Under the pieces are notes generated by a model. The model searched no databases. It was not told the DNA's origin and saw only the letters and a program-made list of their open reading frames with translations. A program made the position numbers and the translations under genes. From Ashinkailepas kermadecensis (Eukaryota; Arthropoda; Thecostraca; Neolepadidae): 64,000 nucleotides of DNA. The DNA lies in contig JAOTOM010004836.1 in NCBI GenBank assembly GCA_034440615.1, positions 234,501 through 298,500 of the forward strand, written 5' to 3'. Shown here one piece after another: positions 11,955-21,955 of the stretch (the stretch's first letter is position 1; each line of letters opens with the position of its first letter).

Positions 11955-11995
11955 CAGAAACTGGGAAGTTTCAAGAAGATGCTTCCCAGTTTCTG
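11955..11995. repeat. Perfect 14-bp-arm hairpin
   Basis: CAGAAACTGGGAAG at 11955-11968 is the exact reverse complement of CTTCCCAGTTTCTG at 11982-11995, with a 13-base loop. No T-tract or protein context explains it. Confidence 0.7.
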
Positions 11996-12157
11996 TATCT
12001 CTCCGAAGTTCGCCAGTTTTCCACGTGGGGTGGCCCAACGTATCCCAAGCCCTCCAAGTGGTGCCTCAGCAGTGGTGGTATGTATGCACCTCCCAATCGG
12101 TGCAGTGTTGTGCACTGTTGTGCACCGTTGCTATCATAAGCCGGTACAGTGAGGCAA

Positions 12158-12300
12158 CCAAGATTTTCTCAAGGGGGCGTAGCCGAAAAAAAATTGCCGA
12201 GAACGTTTGCGGCGGGCTTCGCGCGCCAAAATTTCTCGTTTCACTGGGCACAAATCCCAAAATTATTGTCAATGTATTGTATTTTTTCCTGAGGGGGTTG
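12158..12300 (-). mobile_element. MITE-like element, partial, reverse copy
   Basis: ATTTTCTCAAGGGGGCGTAG is the reverse complement of the terminus seen in the plus-strand copies at 28560 and 56470 (CTTGAGAAAATCC..GC). Inner matches such as GCGCGCC with AAAATTT support a decayed reverse copy. Confidence 0.5.
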
Positions 12301-12355
12301 GTCTCTCCTCGGATGCGCATCTGTGCTGATAAGAAAACTTTCGAAATCTGGTGGC

Positions 12356-12500
12356 ATGGTGTCACTTTATGTAGTTGGTTGGTTTGGGGGGGGGGGGGAT
12401 CAAATGACCTATTTAGTCGCCAAAGCTGCTCCGAAAATCATTTGTGGCTGCTGCACACCCATATACCCAATGGTTAAGCTTCAGCCTGATAGAGGAGGGG
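12356..12500. repeat. Dispersed repeat, copy 1 (host of the 20-bp minisatellite)
   Basis: Shares GTGTCACTTTA, AGTTGGYTGG, a G run, AAAGCTGC, and AAGCTTCAGCCTG in the same order with 34795-34915. In this copy the segment following GCCTGATAG is expanded into the next minisatellite; the 34.9-kb copy has only one such unit. Confidence 0.7.
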
Positions 12501-12865
12501 GGCAAAATCAATGATTGAGGGGGCAAAATCAATGATTGATGTGGCAAAATCAATGATTGAGGGGGAAAATCAATGATTGATGGGCAAAATCAATCATTGA
12601 GGTGGCAAAATCAATGATTGAGGGGGGAAAATCAATGATTGAGGGGGGAAAATCAATGATTAAGGGGGCAAAATCAAGGATTTAGGGGGAAAATCAATGA
12701 TTAAGGGGGAAATCAATGATTGAGGGGGGATAAATCAATGATTGAGGGTGGAAAACCAATGATTGAGGTGCAAAATCAATGATTGAGGGGGGAAAATCAA
12801 TGATTGAGGGGGAAAATCAATGATTGAGGGGGCAAATAAGTGATTGAGCGGTTCAAATGACTGAT
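12501..12865. repeat. 20-bp minisatellite, about 17 units
   Basis: The unit is GGGGCAAAATCAATGATTGA with variable G-run length. After the last unit the dispersed repeat resumes (GACTGATTGACGGGGCC), matching GTGACTGAGGGGGCCGG at 34924. The array therefore arose inside that repeat. Confidence 0.92.
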
Positions 12866-13185
12866 TGACGGGGCCAGTGGCTTTTAGGGCCCGTAGCACG
12901 CACAAAGTGACACTCATGTCTGATGGTGCTGAGTTAACTTAGATGGTGCTGAATTACCTCCGGCGGTGCTGGCGGCTGTGAACACTCGAGCTGCACCCAT
13001 ACGCGCATGTGCGGGTATTGCACTTATCACACAGAACACATGCGCAGCGGAGCGTCCAGCGTGCAATGCATTAATGGCCGTCTGACAATCAGCCCTGTAC
13101 TGCATCGCCAAGCAGCCACACATGCCCCGTCAGGGCCTGTGGCCCCGCTACCAGACCCATACGGTCTGAAATGGCGGGCGCAGTC

Positions 13186-13349
13186 GGTTTGTGTGGCTTC
13201 ACGGTGCACCAGCTGCGGCTATGTGGCGTCGGCTCCCTCTCACCCTGGCAGGAAGGGCGGGCATCGACGGGAATCGAACGGGCATCGAGGGGAACCGTAC
13301 TTCTGGTTTTTCAGACGCTCAGCTTAACCACTGAGCTCAGGACGCCTCA
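13186..13349 (-). mobile_element. tRNA-derived SINE (family B) with 10-bp TSD
   Basis: Read on the minus strand it starts with a tRNA-like A box (GAGCTCAGTGGTTAAGC), then a B box (GTTCGATTCCC), then a non-tRNA body. It is flanked by identical GGGCGCAGTC copies at 13176-13185 and 13350-13359, a 10-bp target duplication. The copy in the actin intron (52809-52970) has the same boxes, body and length (162 versus 164 bp). A short internal duplication around the B box distinguishes this copy. Confidence 0.85.
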
Positions 13350-13382
13350 GGGCGCAGTCATATGCTTATCGGATTATAAAGA

Positions 13383-13574
13383 GGCGTAGCTAAGGGGACA
13401 CGGGGGCCCGCACCCCTCTCAGCGACCAAGAAAGTACACTAAATCAAACAAGAACTTTTGAGATTTTCACCACGCAAAACCAGATATTTTCCGCGCGCCG
13501 AAAGCATCCTCTATTTCGTGACATTCTTTCTTGGTCGGCCTCCTTAAGGATGTCCTGGCTGCGCCCCTGAATAT
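13383..13574 (+). mobile_element. MITE-like element, fairly complete copy
   Basis: The left end GGCGTAGCTAAGGGG and the right end (reverse complement of CTGGCTGCGCCCCTG) form short terminal inverted repeats. The interior has ACACTAAATCAAAC, GATTTTCACCACGCAAAACC and CCGCGCGCCGAAAGC. The same interior order is found near 28360, 41145, 45245 and 56320. About 190 bp long with no coding capacity; I could not identify a clear TSD. Confidence 0.65.
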
Positions 13575-13959
13575 AACCCAGATGCAATGTTATCCCGCAA
13601 GCAATAGTAAAGTAAGGTAATGTAATCCCACACATGCGACGAACCTAGAATTTCGTTTGGAGCACTTTCGCCGACTATTTGTTTGAGGCGGAAGTCCTCG
13701 ATTTAACTGTGTTGGAAAATCGCAGGCTTTGTTCAGAGTCATTGGGGGAGGCTATAAATTAACCGAGAGTTGCACGCAAAATTGCGGGGCAAGCAGCGGA
13801 GGGTGGGGAGTAGGGGCTGCGGCTCACCCTCAGATGAAAAGCTACTCACACATAACAACAGGCCAGAACAAATGAGAACGATGGTCTATGACGACAGTTG
13901 AAGCTTGACAGGTGGCTAGACATAATAAAGACATAAAAGATCAGTGCAACTATGAGCCA
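13575..13959. other. No gene recognised
   Basis: Unique sequence and possibly the 3' untranslated tail of the LINE that follows. I could not place the LINE end exactly. Confidence 0.4.
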
Positions 13960-14020
13960 CACTAGGGCTCTTCTTGGTTGCACTCTGGACACTGAACCAG
14001 TTTCCCACCAAATCCGTCGA

Positions 14021-15712
14021 TCAGCCCTCCCTGGAATACCGAAATGCAAGCCCTCTTTTCTTATAATGTGTGTCTATGCTGTTTTTAAAGATGTTCAGTG
14101 TGCTGCTACTGACAATGGTTTCTGGCAGCTGGTTCCAATGTTCTACTACCCTGTTGGTGAAGAAAGACTGTCTTAACCCTGTCCTGCTGTGATTAACTTT
14201 AATTTTGAATTGATGACCTCTAATTGCATCATTTCTGTTAAATTCAAACATTTCCCTGAGATATCCCTGTTCCTGACCATGAACAAATTTAAAGACCTGG
14301 ATGAGATCACCTCTCAGCCTTCTTCTATATCTAAGTGAAAACATATTCACTTTCTTCAATCTTTCTTCATATGCCAGGTTGCTTATACCATTAACCATTT
14401 TTGTTGCCCTCTATTGTACTCTCTCTAAAAGCAAACAATCTTTTTCATAACTAGGGGACCAAGCTTGGACACAGTATTCCAAATGTGGCCTGACATATGC
14501 ACAGTAAAACTTCCTGATGACTTCCTCACTTTTGTATGATACATTCCTATTTATTGACCCAAGCATTCTGAGTGCCTTCTTCCTGGCTTGTTTGGTCTGT
14601 TCTGATACCCCCAATTTTGTGTTCAAAATAACACCTAAGTCCTTCTCCTGCTGAGTCACAGATAGTACTTCGGCCACCCATCAAGTATGGAGCCTTCATA
14701 TGCTGCCTACCTACATGCATGATTTTGCACTTATCAAAATTAAATTTCATTTGCCATTTTTCGGACCACTTCACAAGCTGGTCTAAGTCTGTCTGCAGCA
14801 AGACCTTCTCATTGTGTCCTGTTATTGCCCTAAAGACCTTCAAATCATCCGCAAATTTCAAAACCTTACTGCTTAGGCCACTTCCAATGTTATTTGCAAA
14901 TATAATGAACAATAGTGGCCCCAGTACTGACCCCTGGGGGACTCCACTAAGAACATTTTGCCATGATGACTTTGTGCTATTTAGCATCACTCTCTGAAAG
15001 CCACAACTCTATCCATTTTAGGATCCTACCTGCAATACCATGGACCTGAAGCTGCATCATTAACCGTTTATGGGGTACTTTGTCAAAGGCCTTACTAAAG
15101 TCAAGATATGCTACATCAACCTGATTTCCCTGATCAAATTGTTCTGTAGCAAAATTCAAAACGTCCAAGACATTTTTGAGCCACGATCGACCTTTTCTAA
15201 ACCCATGTTGAGTATGTTGAATCAATCTGTTTCCTTCCAGAAAACTAACTATTCTATCCTTGATAATTGATTCGAGTACCTTGCAGACTAGGGATGTGTT
15301 GCTTGCCGGCCTATGGTTTTCAACTTCCCCTCTTTCTCCTTTCTTGAAAATAGGAACTACATTTGCCCTTTTCCAATCTGTTGGAATTTCATTTTGTGAA
15401 ACTGATCTACAAAATATTATACTAAGTGGAATTGCCAGTTCCTTTTCAGCTTCCCGCAATACCCTAGCATAAATTCCATCAGGTCTTGCTGCCTTGTTCG
15501 GCTTTATTTTCCTGACATAATTGAAAACGACATCACTATCAATGAACTCAACATCGTTTATCTGATCACATGTCACTGAACTGTGGTGTACGGTTGGCAG
15601 ATTAGTCACATCTTCCAATGTAAACACTGATTTAAACTGCTTGTTCAGCTCCTCAACCAAATCACCATCCTCACTCAATATAGTCACATTTACTTCCAGT
15701 GGACCAATTGTG
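14021..15712 (-). pseudogene. LINE reverse transcriptase, frameshifted
   Basis: The conceptual protein shows RT palm motifs in order: block A YLDFSKAFDKVPH (near 15075), block B SGVPQGSVLGPLLF (near 14930) and block C FADD (near 14860). They are followed by KDLGVILNTKL and the CR1/L2-typical RPHLEYCVQAWSP and RRRLRGDLIQVFK. The catalytic aspartates of block A and block C are present. Damage: a frameshift near 14985, another near 14685, and an in-frame TAG near 14408 in the ERVQ-RATKMV region, where the family usually has Arg. An unusual FANN replaces the more common Y-x-NDL after block B. It ends with a stop near 14021. Confidence 0.85.
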
Positions 15713-16683
15713 CTCTACCAACTATTTGTCAAATGGACCCATTTTTTACAATAATAATTAATTGAGAACATAATTTCCTGTGTAGGGGCCCCAGCCTACC
15801 TCCACCGCTTCTAAGTTACAGGATTTTTGTTCTTGTTTACCAAAACGTTCACGTTCACGTTCAACGTCTTGTACGATGTCAAGGTTCGTGTACGTGTACA
15901 CACTGGCAGATCCGATTTTGTCAACTCTTGCTGTAAGCAGAACTTGAGCAGCATAGCACCCTACGATGTGTGTCAGAATGTACTATGCTACCATATTGGC
16001 TTGCAAACAATTATAAAAAATACCTTTAAAATTGGAGATTCTTTCATCCAGACGATATTTTTTAACCTCGGCAAAGGTTACTGCATTTTCATTCAGTTTA
16101 CTTCTGTTGGTTTTGGGGGGCCAAAAGACACTATGCCCCCCACACTTTTAAGCGCTTCAGGGGGCCATGGCCGGAATGGCCCCTCCCTGGATCCGCTAGT
16201 GAATGTAGCCTGTCTCTTCATCTTAGCAACCCCAACACCAACATACGAAACATGCTGCTCAACTGGGCTCAACTGGTCACTCGCACAAAACATCCTGTTC
16301 AAATTCCGCTTTCGAAATCTGGCTCACTGGGTCCGCTTGCCCGTTACTGGCTAAACAAAGTTCATGAACCTTATCTGACGAAGGAGTAATGAAACTGCTG
16401 ATTTCGTTATCTCTTGCTGTAAGCAGAACTTCAACAGCATAGAATCCTCGGTGTGTCAGAATCTACTATGCTACCATATTGGGCTTCCAAACAATCATAA
16501 CAAAATACCTTTAAAATTGGAGATTATTTCACCCGGAAAGCTATTTTTTAACCTCAGCAAAGGTTGCTGCATTTTAATTTAGTTTACTTTTATTGGTTTG
16601 GGGGCCAAAAGACACTATGGCCCCCCTTTGAAGCGCTTGGGGGGCCATGGCCGGAATGCCCCCTGGATCCGCCAGTGATTATA
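15713..16683. mobile_element. Insertion in the LINE, with 275-bp direct repeats
   Basis: Two direct copies, 15925-16202 and 16411-16681, share CTCTTGCTGTAAGCAGAACTT at the start, CTTTAAAATTGGAGATT in the middle and CCATGGCCGGAAT plus GGATCCGC at the end. About 208 bp of other sequence lies between them. The GGATCCGCCAGTG terminus recurs at 47786. It could be two tandem copies of a short element, or a TRIM-like structure; no TG..CA ends are visible, which argues against an LTR. Confidence 0.6.
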
Positions 16684-17069
16684 CCACCCCCTTTCACTGC
16701 TAGACCCCTATTGCATGAAAACATATTGTATCCATGGATCTCATAGTCCTGCAAGTTATCCCCAAAATACCCCTCACTGACCCATGCCTCAGTAATGCAA
16801 ACAAAATATGGTTCCTCCTCAGCAACATAACACTTGAACTCATCAAATTTGGATCGAATACTCTGAGCATTAAGCATCATACACTTAACAAATGTTCCAT
16901 AACCATATTTGGCTTTTCCATGTTGAGTAGCTCTTTCATCTCTGGATGAGCTACCACTCTGCCCCCTTGCACTACTGCTATCCCTATTTCCTGACTGTGA
17001 GGTTCTATTGCCTAGGCTGTCACTATTGGTATATCCCTGAGATGGCAATGCCACTTCTTCCCTCCCCAC
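16684..17069 (-). pseudogene. LINE APE endonuclease N-terminal fragment
   Basis: A serine-rich stretch of about 55 residues precedes MLNAQSIRSKFDEFK, then PYFVCITEAWVSE and YEIHGYNMFSCNR, ending at a GGG. These match the first two blocks of LINE apurinic-type endonucleases (N-A-x-S-I..K..E and I..I.T.T/E.W). The D, H and later catalytic blocks are absent because the frame runs into the insertion at 16683. Confidence 0.75.
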
Positions 17070-17099
17070 CCCATTGTCTAGTTTCCCTGAAGGACATGC

Positions 17100-17176
17100 T
17101 CATATATTTTGCTTAACACTTGCCACCCCCTTCTCGGAGAAGTGCAGGCCATCCCTCTGATAGAGGTCCCATGAGC
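17100..17176 (-). pseudogene. LINE ORF1 esterase tail
   Basis: The minus strand encodes SWDLYQRDGLHFSEKGVAS, containing the D-x-x-H dyad (DGLH) of SGNH/GDSL hydrolase block V, as in CR1-type ORF1 esterases. It stops after KQNI. Upstream coding is cut off by the foldback element. Confidence 0.65.
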
Positions 17177-18011
17177 CATAACAAACTTAGCAAAAGTCGG
17201 CGTTGACAAGCATCGAAAGTGAGGCTAATTGAGGGACAACCGGTGCCACCGCCGGAAAAGTTGGCGTCGCAGCTGCCACAGACGGCTCTTTGGGATGACT
17301 CGGAATGTTCCAGAGACGCGGCACATGCCGTCCGAAAGCTGAGCATATGCTTGCTACGAATATGTCACGCTTGGCTAGTGGCTGGCATGCACTGGTTGTC
17401 GCCGGCCGCACACCGGGCTGGCGTGCCTGGTGTAAATAGCAATGTCGCTATGTAAAACGATAATGCATTCGGATGCGAAGAAAAAGCAAATGCAATGTCA
17501 TCTTGCACCAGTCGTGGGTTCTACCTTCCCCTACTAAGGTCCAGAGGATATCGTCGTTAGAACGTCCAGGGTCGGTTACCTTGAGACCTATTGTGTTGCA
17601 TGCAAACAATTGGCTTTAAAATGTCCCGGACCACGGTCGGGGGAACCTGGTGCGGCCACCGGAGGGCAAAGCACATTTCAAACTCAATATTTGTCATGCA
17701 GCGCCATATGGTTAATGCTAAAACGCACAGATTTCGGTGGCAGCTGCCCAGTGAAACAATTGCCAAATAAAATGACAGTCCATTTTTTCACGAAAGTGAT
17801 TCGGTAGGATTTTGTAAGCGTGACATATTCGTAGCAAGCATATGCTCAGCTTTAGGACGGTATGTGCCGCGTCTCTTGAACATTCCGAGTCATCCCAAAG
17901 AGCCGTCTGTGGCAGCTGCGACACCAACTTTTCCGGCGGTGGCACCGGTTGTCCCTCAATTAGCCTCACTTTCGATGCTTGTCAACGCCGACTTTTGCTA
18001 AGTTTGTTATG
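17177..18011. mobile_element. Foldback/TIR element, 835 bp with 196-bp inverted arms
   Basis: Arms 17177-17372 and 17816-18011 are near-perfect inverted copies, both starting CATAACAAACTTAGCAAAAG when read inward. The 443-bp centre has no recognisable transposase, so this is a non-autonomous candidate. Peptides read from the arms look alike on opposite strands only because of the inversion. No convincing TSD is visible at the ends. Confidence 0.75.
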
Positions 18012-18576
18012 CTACAGTGAGCAAACTGGAGCACCAGCTTTGTCGGCCATATTATCTCCCTCCCCCCCCCCCTCCCTGTTCATGTCCGACACTTCATGAC
18101 TCACAAAGAATCCACGATGCTTCGCTTGAATTCCCACCTCCTCAGGGCCCTCGACGTGTCGATCGGAGGCGGAGCCCGGGCTACGCCGGCGCCGATTGGA
18201 CTCGACATTGCTGTTTCCATCGCCACCCTGCCGGCGGACGCCAGTGTGGCGACAGTCAGCCGGCCGCGTTGACCCCTCCCCGCCGTGACGTCAGAGCGGC
18301 CGGCTTGTCGCGGCGGTCGGCGAGAAGACGGGCGGAAGTGGCTGGCGCGACTAGCCGCTGAACGTCCGATGGTGACTCACGGGTGGGGGTAGCCGTATAG
18401 AGTGCGGGAGGGGGGGGGGGCCACGTGTCTGTGTGCTCAGAACAGGTGACTTCGGCACGTGGGTTGCCGCGGGCGCGACGCTCGCTGCGTGACTCACCGG
18501 CCCTCCTGAGAGAATGACCGGACGGGGCAGGGGAGGGGCGCAGTGTTGGTCACGGTTCCGGTGTCAGCTGGCTCAG
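18012..18576. other. GC-rich island with CRE octamer
   Basis: C-run-containing and CpG-rich sequence with TGACGTCA at 18286-18293 and an acceptor-like CCCACCTCCTCAG near 18146. Open frames are present in several phases, but no peptide is recognised. Confidence 0.35.
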
Positions 18577-18788
18577 TCACCGACCGGTCGCTGATCGGGT
18601 CACTGATCGGGTCACCGATCGGGTCACCGATCGGGTCATTGATCTGGTCACCGATCGGGTCACTGATCTGGTCACCGATCGGGTCACTGATCGGGTCACC
18701 GATCGGGTTGCTGATCGGGTCACCGATCGGGTCACTGATCTGGTCACCGATCGGGTCACTGATCGGGCCACTGATCGGGTCACCGATG
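18577..18788. repeat. 12-bp minisatellite, about 17 units
   Basis: The unit is GGTCACCGATCG with ACC/ACT and ATCGGG/ATCTGG variants that alternate in short higher-order groups. Confidence 0.93.
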
Positions 18789-19970
18789 GATTCCTCCCTT
18801 CATTGTTGTGCTCATTGGTGTGTTTTCGGTGGAACCTTTCTATCGCGAACCGTTTCTGTTGTTTCTCAGCTAGGCTGACTGCTGGGCTTACTTCAGGCAG
18901 CCGGTGGATGTGGTGAGGGCACCGGCCGATGCTGAAGCTCGTGCTCAATCCGTTGGGAGGAAGTTGACGGATGCCAAATAAGAGAGCTGCATGGCCACGG
19001 CGCAAGTGGCCGGCCGGGTGAACGGAAACAATTGCAAGATCGAACAGAAGTGCGTGTTTAGAAATGATTGATATATTTGGAAAGGAAAAATGCATGTTCG
19101 CTTTTTGGCGCTACATAGTCAATTTCAGCTAACTTTGGCGACGATTGAGTGCATGGAGGGAATGGGGAAGGGGAAGAGCCATGAGCGGAATGGCACGTGT
19201 TCACATTGGCAGGAATAGCCCAGCTAATAAACACAGCTAACTTTAAGTTGCGTTGTAATTGAAAAGGTAACTCCCCTCGAAGCCAACCGGTGGCAAAACG
19301 ATTCGGCGGTCTGAACTTCCGAGATGGTGTGCTGAGCTGTCAGCCATTGTTGCGTCCTTAAAATTGTACCGATAGTATTTGCGCTACTTGATAGAGTATC
19401 ACTTCGTGCATTATAAGGCCAACATCTCCGTTTGTTCCACTCTCAGTTCCTGGGAAAATGTCACACCTCCGTTCATTGCTAAAGAAAATGATGAATACAT
19501 TTATGAAAGTCGGTGACTAAACATGCGGTAGGTAAATGAAAATCCGCTGCCCGCATCGAAATCGGAAATTCGTCCGTGGCGTCAACACCTTCAAGATATT
19601 TTCGGTGGAGACAACGTGGGGAAAAGCAACACCCCAGCCGGTCACAAGGTAGTGGCGACAAAAAACTTAGCCCGCTAGTCTCATTACCCCTCCCCCAGCA
19701 TACCGCATGGTCTAAATCCCATGTACGCCCACACACTATCTCATGGACATCGTTCTAACGTGGCCAATGTCACAACTGTGAAGTCGTCAAGCGAGATCTC
19801 AATGCAGATAAGGCGACGTGTAAGGAAGTGACCGCGTCGGCTCGAACACCGTCGCAGGCGAAAAGAGCGCAATCGCTCTGCAGTAACTGCCACGAGCACA
19901 GGCAACGCGGGCAAATACATGACTTGAATTATTGGAAACGAACGAAACCACTGAATTGTGTCACTGCACC
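18789..19970. other. No gene recognised
   Basis: Unique sequence without conserved motifs on either strand. Confidence 0.5.
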
Positions 19971-20092
19971 GATGCAGTGTCGGTGCAGTACCGGTGCAGT
20001 GCCGGTGCAGTGTCGGTGCAGTACCGGTGCAGTACCGGTGCAGTACCGGTGCAGTACCGGTGCAGTACCGGCGCAGTACTGGTGCCGTTGTG
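19971..20092. repeat. 11-bp minisatellite, about 11 units
   Basis: The unit is CGGTGCAGTAC with GTAC/GTGC/GTGT variants. Confidence 0.93.
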
Positions 20093-20664
20093 GTGGTTTT
20101 GCTAGATTGCATTGAAGGTGTCGATGTAACTGGCAAATCTGGTGGAGGATGCATCGGTGCACTTTTCCTCTCGAAACTGGATGGGATAAATCCAATCTGC
20201 GGGGGCCATTTCGTCTTTTCCAAGATTTAGGGGAAAATAGAAAGGGCTCTCGAATATGTCGTGGAAGCATTAGGAGTAGCTATGTGTTCTGTGTTCGAAG
20301 TATTGGGGGAGCATGTTCCACGCAGCCCCCAACAAAATACACCCCGAGGGACACTCGGGCAATGTCGCCAACGAAGCTGAAGAACGAAAATAAATATACA
20401 AATATGAATGCTTCAAAATGATGCGCACTTTCAGTCGCCAACATATTGCGACCCAACGTAGAGATGTTGCAGGTGTAAAGCATTCCGTTGCAGATATCAA
20501 AACAGCGTCATTGTTTCGTTCCCGAGGCTAGCAACGGCCTCCGAAACGGGCCCGCCCCCACGAACCAGACAGCTGTGGCTGTCGGCGACAGTCGCCGCAG
20601 CAGTAGCAGCCCTTCGTGTGGTTCATGCACGCCGGAAGTTGCCGGCTGAACTATGCCGAACGGA
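20093..20664. other. No gene recognised
   Basis: Unique sequence with no coding motif seen. Confidence 0.5.
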
Positions 20665-20704
20665 TGACGGGTGACGGGTGACGGGTGACGGGTGACGGGT
20701 GACG
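20665..20704. repeat. 7-bp tandem repeat, 5-6 units
   Basis: GACGGGT repeated head to tail. It is too short and not of the arthropod TTAGG type, so it is not telomeric. Confidence 0.92.
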
Positions 20705-21294
20705 CGCCCACCGAGTACGGCCAAGTACGCAGAACAATACCTGTGAGGCTGCAGAGACGATCCGTTCCATGACTACTGGGTCATCTATTTTCGCCTTATG
20801 CAGTGGAGCGCCTCGGTAAGATCGATGTCATGCCGGCTTGAAACCAGTTCCCATCGGACGAGTCAAACTCTCACTTGAATCCTAAAAAACGACTTCACGA
20901 TCCATTCGACTTGTGTGAGAAAGAAACCAACACGAACCGTCACGGTTGCTACTTCTCGTCTGCGAATTGCGATGACGTGTACAACATTTATCTTCCAAGT
21001 GAAAGCATGCCTGTGTCGAGAGGGAAAAAAACATTGCCCATATATCGCGCGCCTATCTGACGCGTGTGCACAGCCTATATTTCGGACATTTCGCACGCCG
21101 ACCACGTGTCCTGGAGACAGCCTTTACAGAAACAGATGTACGGCTATCTCCTTCTTTAATCGGATAGAATGCCGTCGTCGGCACCGTGCGCGTGACGTCA
21201 CCCGGGCCAAGGCGGCACGTACCGCCTAATAAGGCCGCGTCCGGCGCCCTCTCTGCGCTGTAAGCACACCAACACTGTCCATAAGCAACGTAAG
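20705..21294. other. No gene recognised; CRE octamer at 21193-21200
   Basis: Unique sequence ending in a GC-rich stretch with TGACGTCA. Confidence 0.45.
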
Positions 21295-21955
21295 CGGCAC
21301 GATTTATACCAGCCGTCCGCGCGGTGGTGATCCCTATGTCGGGAGGACACTCTGTGATCCAGGCCCCCGCCGAACCACAGCACGATTTACACCAGTCGTC
21401 CGTGCAGTGGTGATCCCCATGTCGGGAGGACATCCTGTCATCCAGGCCCCACCGCACCACAGCACGATTTACACCAGCCGTCCGCGCGGTAGTGATCCCC
21501 ATGACGGGAGCACTTTTGTGATCCAGACCCAGGCCGCACCACAGCACGATTTACACCAGCCGTCCGCGCGGTGATGATCCCCATGTCGGGAGCACATCCT
21601 GTGATCCAGACCCAGGCCGCACCACAGCACGATTTACACCAGTCGTCCGTGCAGTGGTGATCCCTATGTCGGGAGGACACTCTGTGATCCAGGCCCCCGC
21701 CGAACCACAGCACGATTTACACCAGTCGTCCGTGCAGTGGTGATCCCTATGACGGGAGCACATTTTGTGATCCAGACCCAGGCCGCACCACAGCACGATT
21801 TACACCAGCCGTCCGCGCAGTAGTGATCCCCATGCCAACAGCACATCCTGTGATCCAGCCCCAGCCGCACCACAGCACGTGCGGCACCAGCCGTACACGC
21901 GGTGATCGGCAGCACATCCTGTGATCCAGACGCCTGTCGCACCACGTCATGATCG
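21295..21955. repeat. 82-bp minisatellite, 8 units
   Basis: Each unit has GCACGATTTACACCAG, CGTCCGYGC, GTGATCCCCATG and GTGATCCAG. Units fall into two or three classes (ending AGGCCCCCGCCGAA or AGACCCAGGCCGCA) that recur non-adjacently, suggesting block duplication. The last two units are diverged. Confidence 0.93.

Larger units (their letters stand above)
13960..17176 (-). mobile_element. CR1/L2-like LINE, interrupted and 5'-truncated
   Basis: Read on the minus strand, the order is the end of an SGNH-type esterase (about 17100-17176), an APE-type endonuclease start (about 16684-17000), an unrelated insertion (about 15715-16683), the reverse transcriptase with C-terminal region (14021-15712), and an untranslated tail. 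Order and motifs fit CR1/L2-type non-LTR retrotransposons, whose ORF1 often carries an esterase. About 300 codons between endonuclease and RT are missing. The 5' side ends exactly where the foldback element at 17177 begins. Frameshifts and a nonsense codon make it inactive. The 3' end is only approximate. Confidence 0.8.

Noticed and set aside
20665..20704. Telomere-like repeat
   Set aside because: The unit is GACGGGT, only five to six copies, not TTAGG or TTAGGG, and it is internal.
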